A DNA stretch of 9,156 nucleotides from the NCBI GenBank assembly GCA_947259435.1, contig CAMYMP010000091.1, positions 1 to 9,156 on the forward strand. Direction: 5' to 3'. The stretch comes from an uncultured Woeseiaceae bacterium (GTDB lineage Bacteria; Pseudomonadota; Gammaproteobacteria; Woeseiales; Woeseiaceae). The translations under genes and the position numbers were made by a program. The notes under the pieces are model-generated. The model was not told the DNA's origin and did no database searches. It saw only the letters and a list, made by a program, of their open reading frames with translations. Positions within the stretch are counted from its first letter, which is position 1. The number at the start of each line of letters is the position of its first letter. Shown here piece by piece: positions 1 to 9,156 of this stretch.

Positions 1-2129
<2,129 letters not shown>

Positions 2130-3659
2130 TCAAAGTCTGGCACGCCCTCGCAACCAGAGCGCCGCCAGCAGCAGAAAACACACGCTAAGAACCAGCCAGT
2201 TGCCCACACTGACATAAGGTGTGCCACCTTGGCGCGGCTCTAGCTGCATCGTCATGATGGCGGCCTCGAACTGCGGACCATGCTTGAGAATCTTGCCATC
2301 GGGACCGATAAACGCACTAATGCCCGTATTCGTTGCCCGGATCGCATAACGCCCAACCTCGAGCGAACGCATCCTTGCGATCTGCAGATGCTGATGCGGT
2401 GCGATTGAATCGCCGAACCAGGCATCGTTACTCACGTTGATCAGCAACCCGGCGTCGGGCAGCGCGTACAGCTGCTCGGCGCCGTAGGCGTCCTCATAAC
2501 AAATCGCGACAGCCAGTTCGACGCCGTCGCGGGTCGCGATCAATTCCTGCACATCCGCGCCAGCCGCCAGGTCATTATGAGGCAGGCTCAGCATGCGCAT
2601 CCATTCGCGAACCTGCGCGGGTACCGGAAAGTATTCCCCGAACGGCACGAGATGCCGTTTACGGTAAACCTGCCGCCGCTCGCCATCGACAGCGATGATG
2701 CTGTTATAGATCTTCGGCTCCAGCGTACGTTCGGTGACGCGCTCGAGGATGCCGAACAGTATGGTCTGCCCGGTGACTCGGCTATCCGACTCGAGCGCCT
2801 GGATGTACGGCTCGACCCGATCAGTTACCGACGGTATCGCCACCTCGGGCCAAACAACGATATCGCTGCGCGCGGCGCCTCGCGTCGCCTTTTGATAAAA
2901 ATTCAGTGTTGGCTGAAAATTCTTGGGCAGCCATTTCTTGTCCTGCGAAATGCCGCCCTGGATCAAGGTCGCGGTAACGGGTTTGCCGGTGGGCTCAGTC
3001 CAGTCGATGGTCTTGAGTATCGCGCCGAGCAACCAGGGCAGCACGGCGATGGCAATAGCGATCCACTGCGGGCGGCCGCGCGTCAAAAGCGCGACGAGGA
3101 TCGCGGCAATGCTCGCGACGAGCAGAGCCGACACTCCGTAAACGCCGAGGACAGGTGCCCAACCGGCCAGGGCCGAGTCAACCTGGCTGTAACCGAGCGC
3201 CATCCACGGAAACCCGGTCAGCAACCAGCCTCGGGCCCATTCGACAACGACCCATACTGCCGGTGCCGCAGCCAGCAACAGCCAGGGCTCACCGCTCGCG
3301 AGCCGGCTGACGAGCCAACCCGTTAGCATCAGGTACAGCGCCATGAGCAGGACCAGGCCGAGCATCAGGAGCAGCGCGATCCATACCGGCGCCTGGCCAA
3401 AGACGACCACCGAGATATAGATCCAGTAGGTCCCCGAGAGAAACAGGCCAAAACCGAACCAGAATGCGTGTTTCGCGGAGTCTCGCGGCGAATTAGTCAG
3501 GCAAACATACAGAAACGGCAGCAGCAGTAACGGGACGAGCAACGACAGGCCGAACGGCGCGAAAGCGGTTGTCATCAGACAGCCAAAAACAAAAAATATG
3601 AATTGGCTGATGCGGGGCCGGTCGGCCGGCAACAGCAGTATCGACGGTTCCCGCGCCAC
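2130..3659 (-). CDS. lnt: Apolipoprotein N-acyltransferase Lnt
   Basis: Lnt adds the third acyl chain to the N-terminal cysteine of lipoproteins in the inner membrane, the last step of lipoprotein maturation before Lol export. The 509-residue length is close to E. coli Lnt (512). The first 220 residues hold several hydrophobic segments, with the family signature GWLLTGFPWMALGYSQVD at residues 144-161. A nitrilase-type domain follows, with the catalytic triad at E272 (VVWPEVAIP), K334 (YRKRHLVPFGEYFP) and C387 (AICYED), plus NVSNDAWFGDS at 408-418. A final membrane helix lies near residues 487-503. The start is GTG at 3659, 3 nt after the corC stop. The next ATG (codon 29) would cut into the first membrane helix, so GTG is preferred. 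No good ribosome site is visible, which suggests translational coupling to corC. Confidence 0.96.
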   Translation of the reverse strand: MAREPSILLLPADRPRISQFIFFVFGCLMTTAFAPFGLSLLVPLLLLPFLYVCLTNSPRDSAKHAFWFGFGLFLSGTYWIYISVVVFGQAPVWIALLLMLGLVLLMALYLMLTGWLVSRLASGEPWLLLAAAPAVWVVVEWARGWLLTGFPWMALGYSQVDSALAGWAPVLGVYGVSALLVASIAAILVALLTRGRPQWIAIAIAVLPWLLGAILKTIDWTEPTGKPVTATLIQGGISQDKKWLPKNFQPTLNFYQKATRGAARSDIVVWPEVAIPSVTDRVEPYIQALESDSRVTGQTILFGILERVTERTLEPKIYNSIIAVDGERRQVYRKRHLVPFGEYFPVPAQVREWMRMLSLPHNDLAAGADVQELIATRDGVELAVAICYEDAYGAEQLYALPDAGLLINVSNDAWFGDSIAPHQHLQIARMRSLEVGRYAIRATNTGISAFIGPDGKILKHGPQFEAAIMTMQLEPRQGGTPYVSVGNWLVLSVCFLLLAALWLRGRARL

Positions 3660-3662
3660 TCG

Positions 3663-4514
3663 TCAGGAGTTCCGCTGAACCTGCAATGATTCGATGCGGC
3701 GCTTGTCAGCCTTGACAACAGCGAACCTGAACCCGCCGAACTGAATCGACTCACCGCGACGCGGCAGTCTGCCGAGTTCATGCATTACAAGTCCGCCTAT
3801 CGTGTCGTACTCCTCATCTCCGAGTTCGCAGTCGAAATACTCGTTGAAGTCTTCGATACGTGTCAGCGCGCGCACCGAGAAACTGGGCTTACCATGTTGG
3901 TCACCATCGGGGCGAATGAATGCGGCTTCGGCTTGATCGTGCTCGTCATCTATCTCACCGACAATCTCTTCGAGCACGTCTTCGATTGTCAGCAAGCCTG
4001 CCACGCCGCCGTACTCATCCACGACGATGGCCATGTGATTATGGCTGTCCCGGAACTCCTTGAGCAGCGCATTAAGCCGTTTCGACTCGGGAATGACGGA
4101 CACGGGTCGCAGCAGTTTCCTGAGCGGTACTTCGTCGGCGTCCTCGCTACCAAAATAACGCAGCAGATCTTTTGCAAGCAAGACGCCGAGAACCTCGTCG
4201 CGATCCTCGCCTATAACCGGGAAGCGGGAGTGACCGGACTGAATGATTGTGGACAGTATTTCGTCGAAGTCTTCTTCGATGTCGATGACGACCATGTGCG
4301 AGCGCGGCACCATTACGTCACGCACCTGTGTCTCGGACACCTCGAGCACGCCGGAAAGCATGCTCCTCTCCTCAGCGTCGAGATCGATCTCGGATTTTTG
4401 AATAAAGTCGTGGATTTCTTCGCGGCTCCAGGGATCACCTTTGAAAGCGCGCTTCACGCGTGCGAGCAAAGTGGTGCTTCCTGTGCCGCTGGTACTTGGC
4501 GGTTTGTCGTTCAT
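3663..4514 (-). CDS. corC: CorC/YbeX-family CBS-domain protein
   Basis: CorC-type proteins are cytoplasmic CBS-domain proteins, originally linked to Mg2+/Co2+ efflux with CorA; in E. coli, ybeX has also been connected with ribosome and rRNA metabolism. The 283 residues begin with a polar tail and a segment like other CorC proteins (WSREEIHDFIQKSE). The first CBS domain lies at about 67-125 (RDVMVPRSHMVVID, GHSRFPVIGED, GVLLAKDLL). The second lies at about 135-190 (HNHMAIVVDEYGGVAGLLT, EDVLEEIVGEIDDEHD). The C-terminal CorC/HlyC transporter-associated domain lies at about 205-280 (DEEYDTIGGLVMHELGRLPRRGE). There is no membrane domain, so it is the short CorC form rather than the membrane-anchored CorB/YfjD type. 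The ATG at 4514 has ACAAGG at 4519-4524, 4 nt away. It sits between ybeY and lnt, the usual place. Confidence 0.95.
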   Translation of the reverse strand: MNDKPPSTSGTGSTTLLARVKRAFKGDPWSREEIHDFIQKSEIDLDAEERSMLSGVLEVSETQVRDVMVPRSHMVVIDIEEDFDEILSTIIQSGHSRFPVIGEDRDEVLGVLLAKDLLRYFGSEDADEVPLRKLLRPVSVIPESKRLNALLKEFRDSHNHMAIVVDEYGGVAGLLTIEDVLEEIVGEIDDEHDQAEAAFIRPDGDQHGKPSFSVRALTRIEDFNEYFDCELGDEEYDTIGGLVMHELGRLPRRGESIQFGGFRFAVVKADKRRIESLQVQRNS

Positions 4515-4550
4515 TGAACCTTGTATGGTATTCCGGCTTGGTTGCGGCTT

Positions 4551-4559
4551 ATTGTATCA
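4551..4559 (-). promoter_or_regulatory. Possible extended -10 element before corC
   Basis: On the minus strand the 53-nt ybeY-corC gap contains TGATACAAT. This fits an extended -10 box (TGn followed by TACAAT, one mismatch to TATAAT). Transcription would start near 4544, about 30 nt before the corC ATG. I see no good -35 hexamer at the right distance, though extended -10 promoters can work without one. It could allow corC-lnt-leuS expression independent of the upstream genes. It may equally be a chance match in an AT-richer gap. Confidence 0.25.
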
Positions 4560-4567
4560 GCTTGAAG

Positions 4568-5047
4568 TTACGAGCTCGCGTACGGGTCCGTCACATTTCT
4601 CGCAGCGAGTATTCTGGCCTCCAGGCCTTCCATTTCGGCCGCCTCGGCGTCGCTCTCATGCTCGAAGCCCAGCAGATGCAGCGTCCCGTGCACGACCATG
4701 TGGGCCCAGTGGTCTGCGAGCGACTTGCCCTGCTCCGTCGCCTCAGCCGCAACAACCGACGCGCAGATAACGACATCGCCTAGCAGCAGGCTGGCCTCAA
4801 TCGGCAGACCCTCGATTCTGCCAGCAGGAAACGACAACACATTTGTTGACCTGTCCTGTTGACGATAATGCTCGTTCAGCCTTCGGATCTCTTCGGCGTC
4901 GACGATCCGTACGGCGACTTCGACATCACGGTCCGGCACCTTTGCAGACTGCGCGACTGCAGCTTCGACCCAGTTGCATATATCTGCCTGCGGTGGAATT
5001 CCAGGTTCGTCGCAGGCCAGCTGCACGTCAACTTCTAGAGCTGCCAT
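4568..5047 (-). CDS. ybeY: Endoribonuclease YbeY (rRNA maturation factor)
   Basis: YbeY is a zinc-dependent single-strand endoribonuclease acting in 16S rRNA 3'-end maturation and ribosome quality control. The 159-residue product, close to the E. coli length, carries the metal-binding motif HGTLHLLGFEH at residues 120-130, with H120, H124 and H130 as the zinc ligands. Upstream are the conserved blocks YRQQDRSTNVLSFP (61-74) and LLLGDVVIC (87-95). I chose the ATG at 5047 because MAALEVDVQLACD aligns with the E. coli N-terminus. An in-frame ATG at 5104 would add 19 residues without family support and overlap the upstream gene by 77 nt. With the chosen start the overlap with ybeZ is 20 nt and no clear ribosome site precedes it, which suggests translational coupling. 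YbeZ and YbeY are known partners, so the overlap fits. Confidence 0.95.
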   Translation of the reverse strand: MAALEVDVQLACDEPGIPPQADICNWVEAAVAQSAKVPDRDVEVAVRIVDAEEIRRLNEHYRQQDRSTNVLSFPAGRIEGLPIEASLLLGDVVICASVVAAEATEQGKSLADHWAHMVVHGTLHLLGFEHESDAEAAEMEGLEARILAARNVTDPYASS

Positions 5048-6026
5048 CGTCGTCGGATTCGTACGCCTCCACGATTCGCTGCACGAGCGGATGACGGACG
5101 ACATCCTTCGGCGTGAAGAAGGTAAAGGCTATGCCTGGAACGTCATCGAGTATGCGTCTCGCATTGTTCAGCCCGGACTCCTGCTTGTTGGGCAGGTCGA
5201 TCTGCGTTACGTCACCTGTGACTACCGCATGCGAGCCGAATCCGATCCGCGTCAGAAACATCTTCATCTGCTCGACACTCGTGTTCTGCGCCTCGTCCAG
5301 AATAACGAATGATTCATTGAGCGAGCGGCCTCGCATGAATGCCAGCGGTGCTATCTCGATGACGTTGCGTTCAATCAGTCGCGTGACAGTGTCGGCGCCC
5401 ATCATGTCGTACAGAGCGTCGTACATCGGCCGCAGATACGGATCGACCTTCTGCGACATATCGCCAGGCAGGAAGCCGAGTCGCTCACCGGCCTCGACTG
5501 CCGGGCGCACGAGCACGATACGGCGCACCTGCTCGCTTTCGAGTGCGTCGATCGCCGCCGCAACGGCGAGATAGGTTTTGCCGGTACCCGCAGGTCCGAT
5601 GCCGAATGCGAGATCGTGATTGCTAATATTCCTGAGATACGCTGTTTGATTGGCGCCGCGTGGGCGAATCAACTTATGCCGCGTCTGGATCGAAACAGTG
5701 TCGGCGTCGCTCGTATCAGCATCGCTTTTGTCAGATGCAGGTTCGTCTTGTTTCATTACGGACTCCTGCAGAAGCATATGCACGCGCTCCGGATCGAGCC
5801 GTTCGCTGCCGGTCATCTGGAACAATGATTGCAGGACGTCGCTACCGATTTGCGCTGCACCGGGCTTACCCGTTACTCGAAAGCGGTTGCCGCGACTCGC
5901 GATTTCGACGTCGAGACGGCTTTCTATTTGCCGCAGGTGTTCATCAAACTGACCGCAGAGATTAGCAAGGCGGTTGTTGTCGGCGGGCTCCAGGACCACG
6001 TCCCGAGAAATCTGGATCGCATTCAA
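5028..6026 (-). CDS. ybeZ: PhoH-like ATPase YbeZ
   Basis: A PhoH-family P-loop NTPase that associates with YbeY and is thought to act in RNA and ribosome metabolism. The 332 residues have an N-terminal KH-like region (about 10-90), a variable linker (about 92-118) and the PhoH ATPase core. Walker A is GPAGTGKT at 144-151 and Walker B is VILDEAQN at 241-248. Other conserved blocks are RPAVEAGERLGFLPGD (174-189), QKVDPYLRPMYDALYD and GDVTQIDLP (271-279). The start is TTG at 6026. It is the only ATG/GTG/TTG codon between an in-frame TGA about 50 nt upstream and the conserved VLEPADN motif, and it matches the E. coli N-terminal length. No strong ribosome site is visible. A 65-nt gap separates it from miaB. 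The C-terminus lacks the charged lysine/glutamate tail seen in E. coli. Confidence 0.95.
   Translation of the reverse strand: MNAIQISRDVVLEPADNNRLANLCGQFDEHLRQIESRLDVEIASRGNRFRVTGKPGAAQIGSDVLQSLFQMTGSERLDPERVHMLLQESVMKQDEPASDKSDADTSDADTVSIQTRHKLIRPRGANQTAYLRNISNHDLAFGIGPAGTGKTYLAVAAAIDALESEQVRRIVLVRPAVEAGERLGFLPGDMSQKVDPYLRPMYDALYDMMGADTVTRLIERNVIEIAPLAFMRGRSLNESFVILDEAQNTSVEQMKMFLTRIGFGSHAVVTGDVTQIDLPNKQESGLNNARRILDDVPGIAFTFFTPKDVVRHPLVQRIVEAYESDDDGSSRS
5697..5726 (-). repeat. Imperfect 15-nt tandem duplication in the ybeZ linker
   Basis: Residues 101-110 of the PhoH-like protein read SDADTSDADT, a perfect five-residue tandem repeat. The two underlying 15-nt units (5697-5711 and 5712-5726) match at 11 of 15 bases. 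All four differences leave the residue unchanged, so the duplication is old or the peptide is under selection. It lies in the acidic, poorly conserved linker between the KH-like and ATPase domains. Confidence 0.7.
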
Positions 6027-6091
6027 AGTACTTGGGAGACTACCGCGATGTGCGAAGATTGAAAAGTAGAGACTTCACAGAGTCGAGGATA

Positions 6092-6763
6092 TTAGCTGGC
6101 GGCCCGGCGCGACGATTGTGTCGCCGCTGCAGCTTGTTCATCCGGGAGGCGGCCTCGCAGGGAGTTTGGGAGTGCCTCGGTAATGACGACGTCGACAAAC
6201 CGGCCTATGCAGGATGGATCCGCGTCGAAATTCACCCAACGCATGTTCTCGGTCCTGCCTGCAACCTGTTTCGCGTCTTTCTTCGAAGTCTTTTCGACGA
6301 GGACGCGCTGCGTGGATCCAACCATAGCTCGACTGATTTCGAACGCCTGGCTGTTGATGCGGGCTTGCAGCAATTGCAGGCGCTGCTTTTTTACATCCAT
6401 CGGTGTGTCGTCAGCAAAGCCCGCAGCCGGCGTGCCGGGCCGCGCGCTATAAATGAAGCTGAACGATTGATCGAAGCCGACGTCGGCAATCAGGTTCATC
6501 AACTGCTCGAAGTCGTCATCCGTCTCCCCGGGGAAACCGACGATGAAATCCGACGACAGCGAAATGTCGGGGCGCACCTCCCGAAGCTTGCGGATCTTTT
6601 GCTTGTATTCGAGCACCGTGTGGCCGCGCTTCATTCGCGCAAGTACACGATCGGAGCCGTGCTGCACCGGCAGGTGCAGATAATTTGCGAGCTCGGGCAC
6701 TTCGGCATAGGCCTGAATCAGGCTGTCCGTGAACTCGACCGGGTGTGAGGTCGTAAAGCGGAT
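6092..6763 (-). CDS. miaB: MiaB, C-terminal part (downstream of deletion)
   Basis: This is the second part of the tRNA-2-methylthio-N6-dimethylallyladenosine synthase. From codon ATC at 6763 the frame reads [20 protein letters not shown] and continues through [13 protein letters not shown] and [19 protein letters not shown] in the radical-SAM barrel. It ends with the TRAM tRNA-binding domain ([37 protein letters not shown]), stopping at TAA 6092-6094. The first ATG in this frame is at 6700, but starting there would begin mid-domain with no independent function. It is the continuation of the fragment ending near 6763. The tail after NSLRG is short and alanine-rich, somewhat shorter than in E. 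coli MiaB. The family identity is clear; whether any working protein is made depends on whether the deletion is real. Confidence 0.93.
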   Translation of the reverse strand: MRFTTSHPVEFTDSLIQAYAEVPELANYLHLPVQHGSDRVLARMKRGHTVLEYKQKIRKLREVRPDISLSSDFIVGFPGETDDDFEQLMNLIADVGFDQSFSFIYSARPGTPAAGFADDTPMDVKKQRLQLLQARINSQAFEISRAMVGSTQRVLVEKTSKKDAKQVAGRTENMRWVNFDADPSCIGRFVDVVITEALPNSLRGRLPDEQAAAATQSSRRAAS

Positions 6764-7437
6764 ACGTAATAAATAAGGGTCGCAAGGTCCGCAGTTTGTC
6801 CATCGTGCATCGGCCCCCGGTAGGCGTTGACGTTTTGACCGAGCAGGTTGATCTCACAAACACCCTGGCCTGCGAGGCTGGCGCATTCCGCGATCACATC
6901 GTCCAACGGCCGGCTGACTTCTTCGCCGCGTGTGTACGGCACAACGCAAAAACTGCAGTATTTGCTGCAGCCTTCCATGACTGACACAAACGCGGTCGGG
7001 CCCTCAGCGCGTGGCTCCGGCAATCGATCAAATTTCTCGATCTCCGGGAATGAAATATCGACGGCGGGTCTTTTCCTGGCGCGAGTCTCTTCGATGAGCT
7101 CCGGCAGTCGATGCAGGGTCTGTGGACCAAACACAAGGTCGACATACGGCGCACGCCGCGTGATGCCCTCACCTTCCTGGCTTGCGACACAGCCGCCGAC
7201 ACCGATCATAACGCCCTGGCGCTTTTCTTTGAGCGGGCGCCAGCGGCCGAGTTCGGAAAAGACCTTTTCCTGCGCTTTTTCGCGGATGGAACACGTATTG
7301 ACGAGTAACAGGTCTGCCTCGGTTGCATCAGCCGTGAGTTCATAGCCGTGCGATTCGCGCAGGACGTCCGCCATTTTGTCCGAGTCATACTCGTTCATCT
7401 GGCAGCCCATGGTTTTGATGTAGAGCTTTTTGCCCAT
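6718..7437 (-). CDS. miaB: MiaB tRNA methylthiotransferase, N-terminal part (frameshifted after codon 225)
   Basis: MiaB is a radical-SAM enzyme that converts i6A37 to ms2i6A37 in tRNAs reading codons beginning with U, using two [4Fe-4S] clusters. The ATG at 7437 gives [20 protein letters not shown], typical of the family. The N-terminal cluster cysteines are C12, C49 and C83. The radical-SAM motif CSKYCSFC supplies C157, C161 and C164; by my recollection these positions match E. coli MiaB exactly. [11 protein letters not shown] at 198-208 is also typical. Codons 1-225 are genuine; the rest to the stop at 6718 is out of frame. The start lies 5 nt after the upstream sat/cysC stop with only a weak AGCAGG-like site, so translation is probably coupled to that gene. 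As written, the barrel is cut and the TRAM domain is lost. Confidence 0.93.
   Translation of the reverse strand: MGKKLYIKTMGCQMNEYDSDKMADVLRESHGYELTADATEADLLLVNTCSIREKAQEKVFSELGRWRPLKEKRQGVMIGVGGCVASQEGEGITRRAPYVDLVFGPQTLHRLPELIEETRARKRPAVDISFPEIEKFDRLPEPRAEGPTAFVSVMEGCSKYCSFCVVPYTRGEEVSRPLDDVIAECASLAGQGVCEINLLGQNVNAYRGPMHDGQTADLATLIYYVSALRPHTRSSSRTA
6757..6766 (-). other. miaB: Deletion/frameshift junction inside miaB, at a probable direct repeat
   Basis: On the minus strand the join reads TACGTATCCGCTTTACG. One frame gives the tail of the upstream part (TLIYYVSA); the other gives IRFTTSHP. E. coli MiaB has about eight residues between these points (AAIDGIDR-like), and they are absent here. 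Both flanks can share the same ten bases, CGTATCCGCT: Y-V-S-A encodes them in one frame and R-I-R-F in the other. The simplest history is loss of one repeat copy plus the spacer, 25 nt in total, which exactly explains the observed frame change. The deleted copy itself is inferred. Confidence 0.85.
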
Positions 7438-7442
7438 GCCTG

Positions 7443-9119
7443 CTACCGAATAAAACCCATCGCTTCGAGCTTCACGAGGATGCGATGCGCCGCGAGGTCC
7501 GGCGTAATTTCGACCGTGTCGATGACCATCTCGGCGTTCTCCGGCGCTTCATACGGATCCGAGATTCCAGTGAACTCCTTGATTTTTCCCGCGCGGGCAA
7601 GTGCATAGAGTCCCTTGCGGTCGCGCTGTTCACAGACCTCCACGGACGTCGATACGTGAATCTCGATGAAACCGCCAACCGGTGCGATCAGCTCGCGGAC
7701 GGCGCGGCGCGTCATCGTGTACGGCGCGATCGGCGCACAGATCGCAATACCGCCGTTTTTCGTGATTTCGCTGGCGACATAACCGATGCGCCGGATATTC
7801 AGGTCGCGATGTTCTTTCGAGAAACCGAGCTCGCTCGACAGGTTCTTACGCACGATGTCGCCATCGAGCAGACTGACCGGACGACCGCCCATTTCCATGA
7901 GCTTGACCATGAGAGCATTCGCGATCGTCGACTTGCCCGAGCCGCTGAGCCCCGTGAAGAATACCGTGAAACCCTGCTCGTGGCGCGGCGGATGGGTGCG
8001 GCGCAGTTCCTCCACGACGTCGGGAAACGAGAACCACTCGGGAATCTCCAGCCCTTCCTGCAGGCGCCGGCGCAATTCCGTGCCGGAGATATTCAGCACG
8101 TGATCGTCATCGGTCTTTTCATCGATCGGGATGTACTGCGCCCGATTCTCGGCGTAGACCATGAGCTGAAACGGCACCATCGTTATGTCCAGTTCGTCAG
8201 CGTGCTCTTTGAGCAGTTCCTGCGCATCGTACGGCCCGTAAAAGTCGTTGCCGCTGCTGTCCTGACCTGGACCCGCGTGATCGCGACCGACGATCAGGTG
8301 CGTGCAACCGTAGTTCTTGCGAATGATCGCGTGCCACATCGCTTCGCGCGGGCCGCCCATGCGCATCGCAAGCGGCAGCAGGCTCAGCATCGTGGTTTGC
8401 TCCGGGTAACGATTCAGCAGCTGCTCGTACTTCGTCATGCCGACGACGGGATGAATCAGCAGATTCGCTTCGACGTTGCGGGCAGCGCGCAAAGTCAGCT
8501 CCTGGTGCGCACGGTGCATCGGGTTACGCGTCTGGAACGCGACAACCTTGCGCCAGCCGAGTTTCTCGAAGCGATCCCGCACTTCGCCTGGCGCGTCCCG
8601 CAAATGCTTGAAATCGTAGTGCGTCGGTGCCTCTATGCCCTTGAGGTTTCCGCCAACGTAGACTGGATTTCCTATGTTTTTCAGATAGTTGACTGCCGGA
8701 TGCTTGTCGTCGGTCGTGCCGTAAACGCCTTTGGCTTCGGCATCGAGATCGGGAGTCCATATGTCCTCCACCTCGAGCGACGCGAGAATTACTCCTTCTA
8801 GGTCACGCAGCGCAAGTCTGTCGCCGGGCTTGACGTCTTTTGCGAACTCCTCGCTCAAGTCGAGCGTAATCGGTATCGGCCAGAGCACCCCGCTGGTCAG
8901 GCGCATCGATTCAATGACCGAATCGTAGTCTTCCTTGTTGAGAAATCCCTCAAGCGGCGAAAACGCGCCGTTCAGGAGCAGTTCGATATCGCAGAGCTGG
9001 CGCTCGGTCAGGTCCCACGACGCATACTCGCGCGCGGCCTCTTTTTCAGTCGCAGCCTCGTCAGCCGCCAGATACAGATTCTTCAGTTCGCCGCCATGCG
9101 GCTCTTTAAACGCGCCCAT
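7443..9119 (-). CDS. sat/cysC: Bifunctional sulfate adenylyltransferase / adenylylsulfate kinase
   Basis: This fusion makes APS from sulfate and ATP and then phosphorylates it to PAPS, for assimilation or sulfation. The 558 residues have a PUA-like N-terminal domain (about 1-160), then the ATP-sulfurylase core with [10 protein letters not shown] at 196-205, GRDHAGPG at 278-285 and [10 protein letters not shown] at 344-353. The C-terminal APS-kinase domain (about 380-558) has an intact P-loop GLSGSGKST (390-398), DGDIVR (419-424), [12 protein letters not shown] (431-444) and [12 protein letters not shown] (516-527). The order sulfurylase-then-kinase is the Aquifex/fungal order, opposite to animal PAPS synthase; the intact P-loop argues against the inactive fungal-type kinase domain. 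Position 465, where E. coli CysC has its phosphorylated serine (FISP), is alanine (PIAP). The ATG at 9119 has AGGA 9 nt upstream. It ends 5 nt before miaB, so the two are probably co-transcribed. Confidence 0.95.
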   Translation of the reverse strand: MGAFKEPHGGELKNLYLAADEAATEKEAAREYASWDLTERQLCDIELLLNGAFSPLEGFLNKEDYDSVIESMRLTSGVLWPIPITLDLSEEFAKDVKPGDRLALRDLEGVILASLEVEDIWTPDLDAEAKGVYGTTDDKHPAVNYLKNIGNPVYVGGNLKGIEAPTHYDFKHLRDAPGEVRDRFEKLGWRKVVAFQTRNPMHRAHQELTLRAARNVEANLLIHPVVGMTKYEQLLNRYPEQTTMLSLLPLAMRMGGPREAMWHAIIRKNYGCTHLIVGRDHAGPGQDSSGNDFYGPYDAQELLKEHADELDITMVPFQLMVYAENRAQYIPIDEKTDDDHVLNISGTELRRRLQEGLEIPEWFSFPDVVEELRRTHPPRHEQGFTVFFTGLSGSGKSTIANALMVKLMEMGGRPVSLLDGDIVRKNLSSELGFSKEHRDLNIRRIGYVASEITKNGGIAICAPIAPYTMTRRAVRELIAPVGGFIEIHVSTSVEVCEQRDRKGLYALARAGKIKEFTGISDPYEAPENAEMVIDTVEITPDLAAHRILVKLEAMGFIR

Positions 9120-9128
9120 TTTCTCGTG

Positions 9129-9132
9129 TCCT
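9129..9132 (-). promoter_or_regulatory. Ribosome binding site of sat/cysC
   Basis: AGGA on the minus strand lies 9 nt before the ATG at 9119, a normal spacing. It supports that start, which is also the only one leaving the conserved N-terminal region whole. Only 37 nt upstream of the gene are visible, with no recognisable promoter. Confidence 0.6.
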
Positions 9133-9156
9133 GAACCAAAAACGCGGCGCGGGCTC

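Noticed and set aside
5102..5104. Upstream ATG at 5104 as the ybeY start
   Set aside because: It adds 19 residues that do not match YbeY and are merely the ybeZ sequence read in another frame; the family N-terminus aligns with the ATG at 5047.
6027..6091. Heat-shock type promoter before ybeZ
   Set aside because: The ybeZYX genes are heat-shock controlled in E. coli, so I looked for a CTTGAA/CCCCAT pair, but nothing with acceptable match and spacing is present in the 65-nt gap.
6516..6863. 115-codon minus-strand frame spanning the miaB break
   Set aside because: It is in neither of the two MiaB frames and its sequence has no resemblance to any family; it is a shadow of the surrounding gene.
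7485..8801. 438-codon plus-strand open frame antisense to sat/cysC
   Set aside because: It lies wholly opposite a well-conserved gene, is rich in arginine, valine and aspartate as expected from reverse-complemented GC-rich codons, and shows no recognisable domain. The same holds for long plus-strand frames at 718-1566, 2577-3326 and 3780-4517.

Overview
The window is a compact, one-directional block of bacterial housekeeping genes. Every gene lies on the minus strand, so transcription runs from high to low coordinates. In that order they are: a fused sulfate adenylyltransferase/APS kinase, miaB, a phoH-like ATPase (ybeZ), ybeY, corC (ybeX), lnt and leuS. leuS runs off the left edge. The order miaB-ybeZ-ybeY-corC-lnt followed by a same-strand leuS is a classic gammaproteobacterial arrangement (I recall it as Pseudomonas-like; in E. 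coli leuS sits in a separate unit). With the moderately high GC, this points to a gammaproteobacterium outside the Enterobacteria. The genus cannot be told from the window.

Layout from the right: sat/cysC (9119-7443) ends 5 nt before miaB (7437-6092). A 65-nt gap leads to ybeZ (6026-5028), which overlaps ybeY (5047-4568) by 20 nt. A 53-nt gap with a possible extended -10 box precedes corC (4514-3663). lnt (3659-2130, GTG start) follows after 3 nt, and leuS (2051 to beyond position 1) after a further 78 nt. No gap exceeds 80 nt. I see no convincing terminator, tRNA, rRNA, CRISPR, IS element or phage gene.

Functionally the block joins sulfate activation (sulfate to APS to PAPS), tRNA methylthiolation (MiaB), ribosome and rRNA quality control (YbeZ/YbeY), a CBS-domain protein linked to cation transport (CorC), lipoprotein N-acylation (Lnt) and leucyl-tRNA charging (LeuS).

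The most notable signal is that two of the seven genes, miaB and leuS, are broken by small internal deletions rather than single-base slips. About 25 nt is missing from miaB at 6757-6766, and about 55 nt from leuS at 1501-1506. Both deletions are 1 modulo 3 and shift the frame, while the sequence on each side is fully conserved. The miaB junction looks like recombination between two roughly 10-bp direct repeats. Because leuS is normally essential, the likeliest explanations are an assembly, amplification or cloning artefact or a minority variant, with real gene decay less likely. Otherwise the region is ordinary; I found no evidence of a new biological system.
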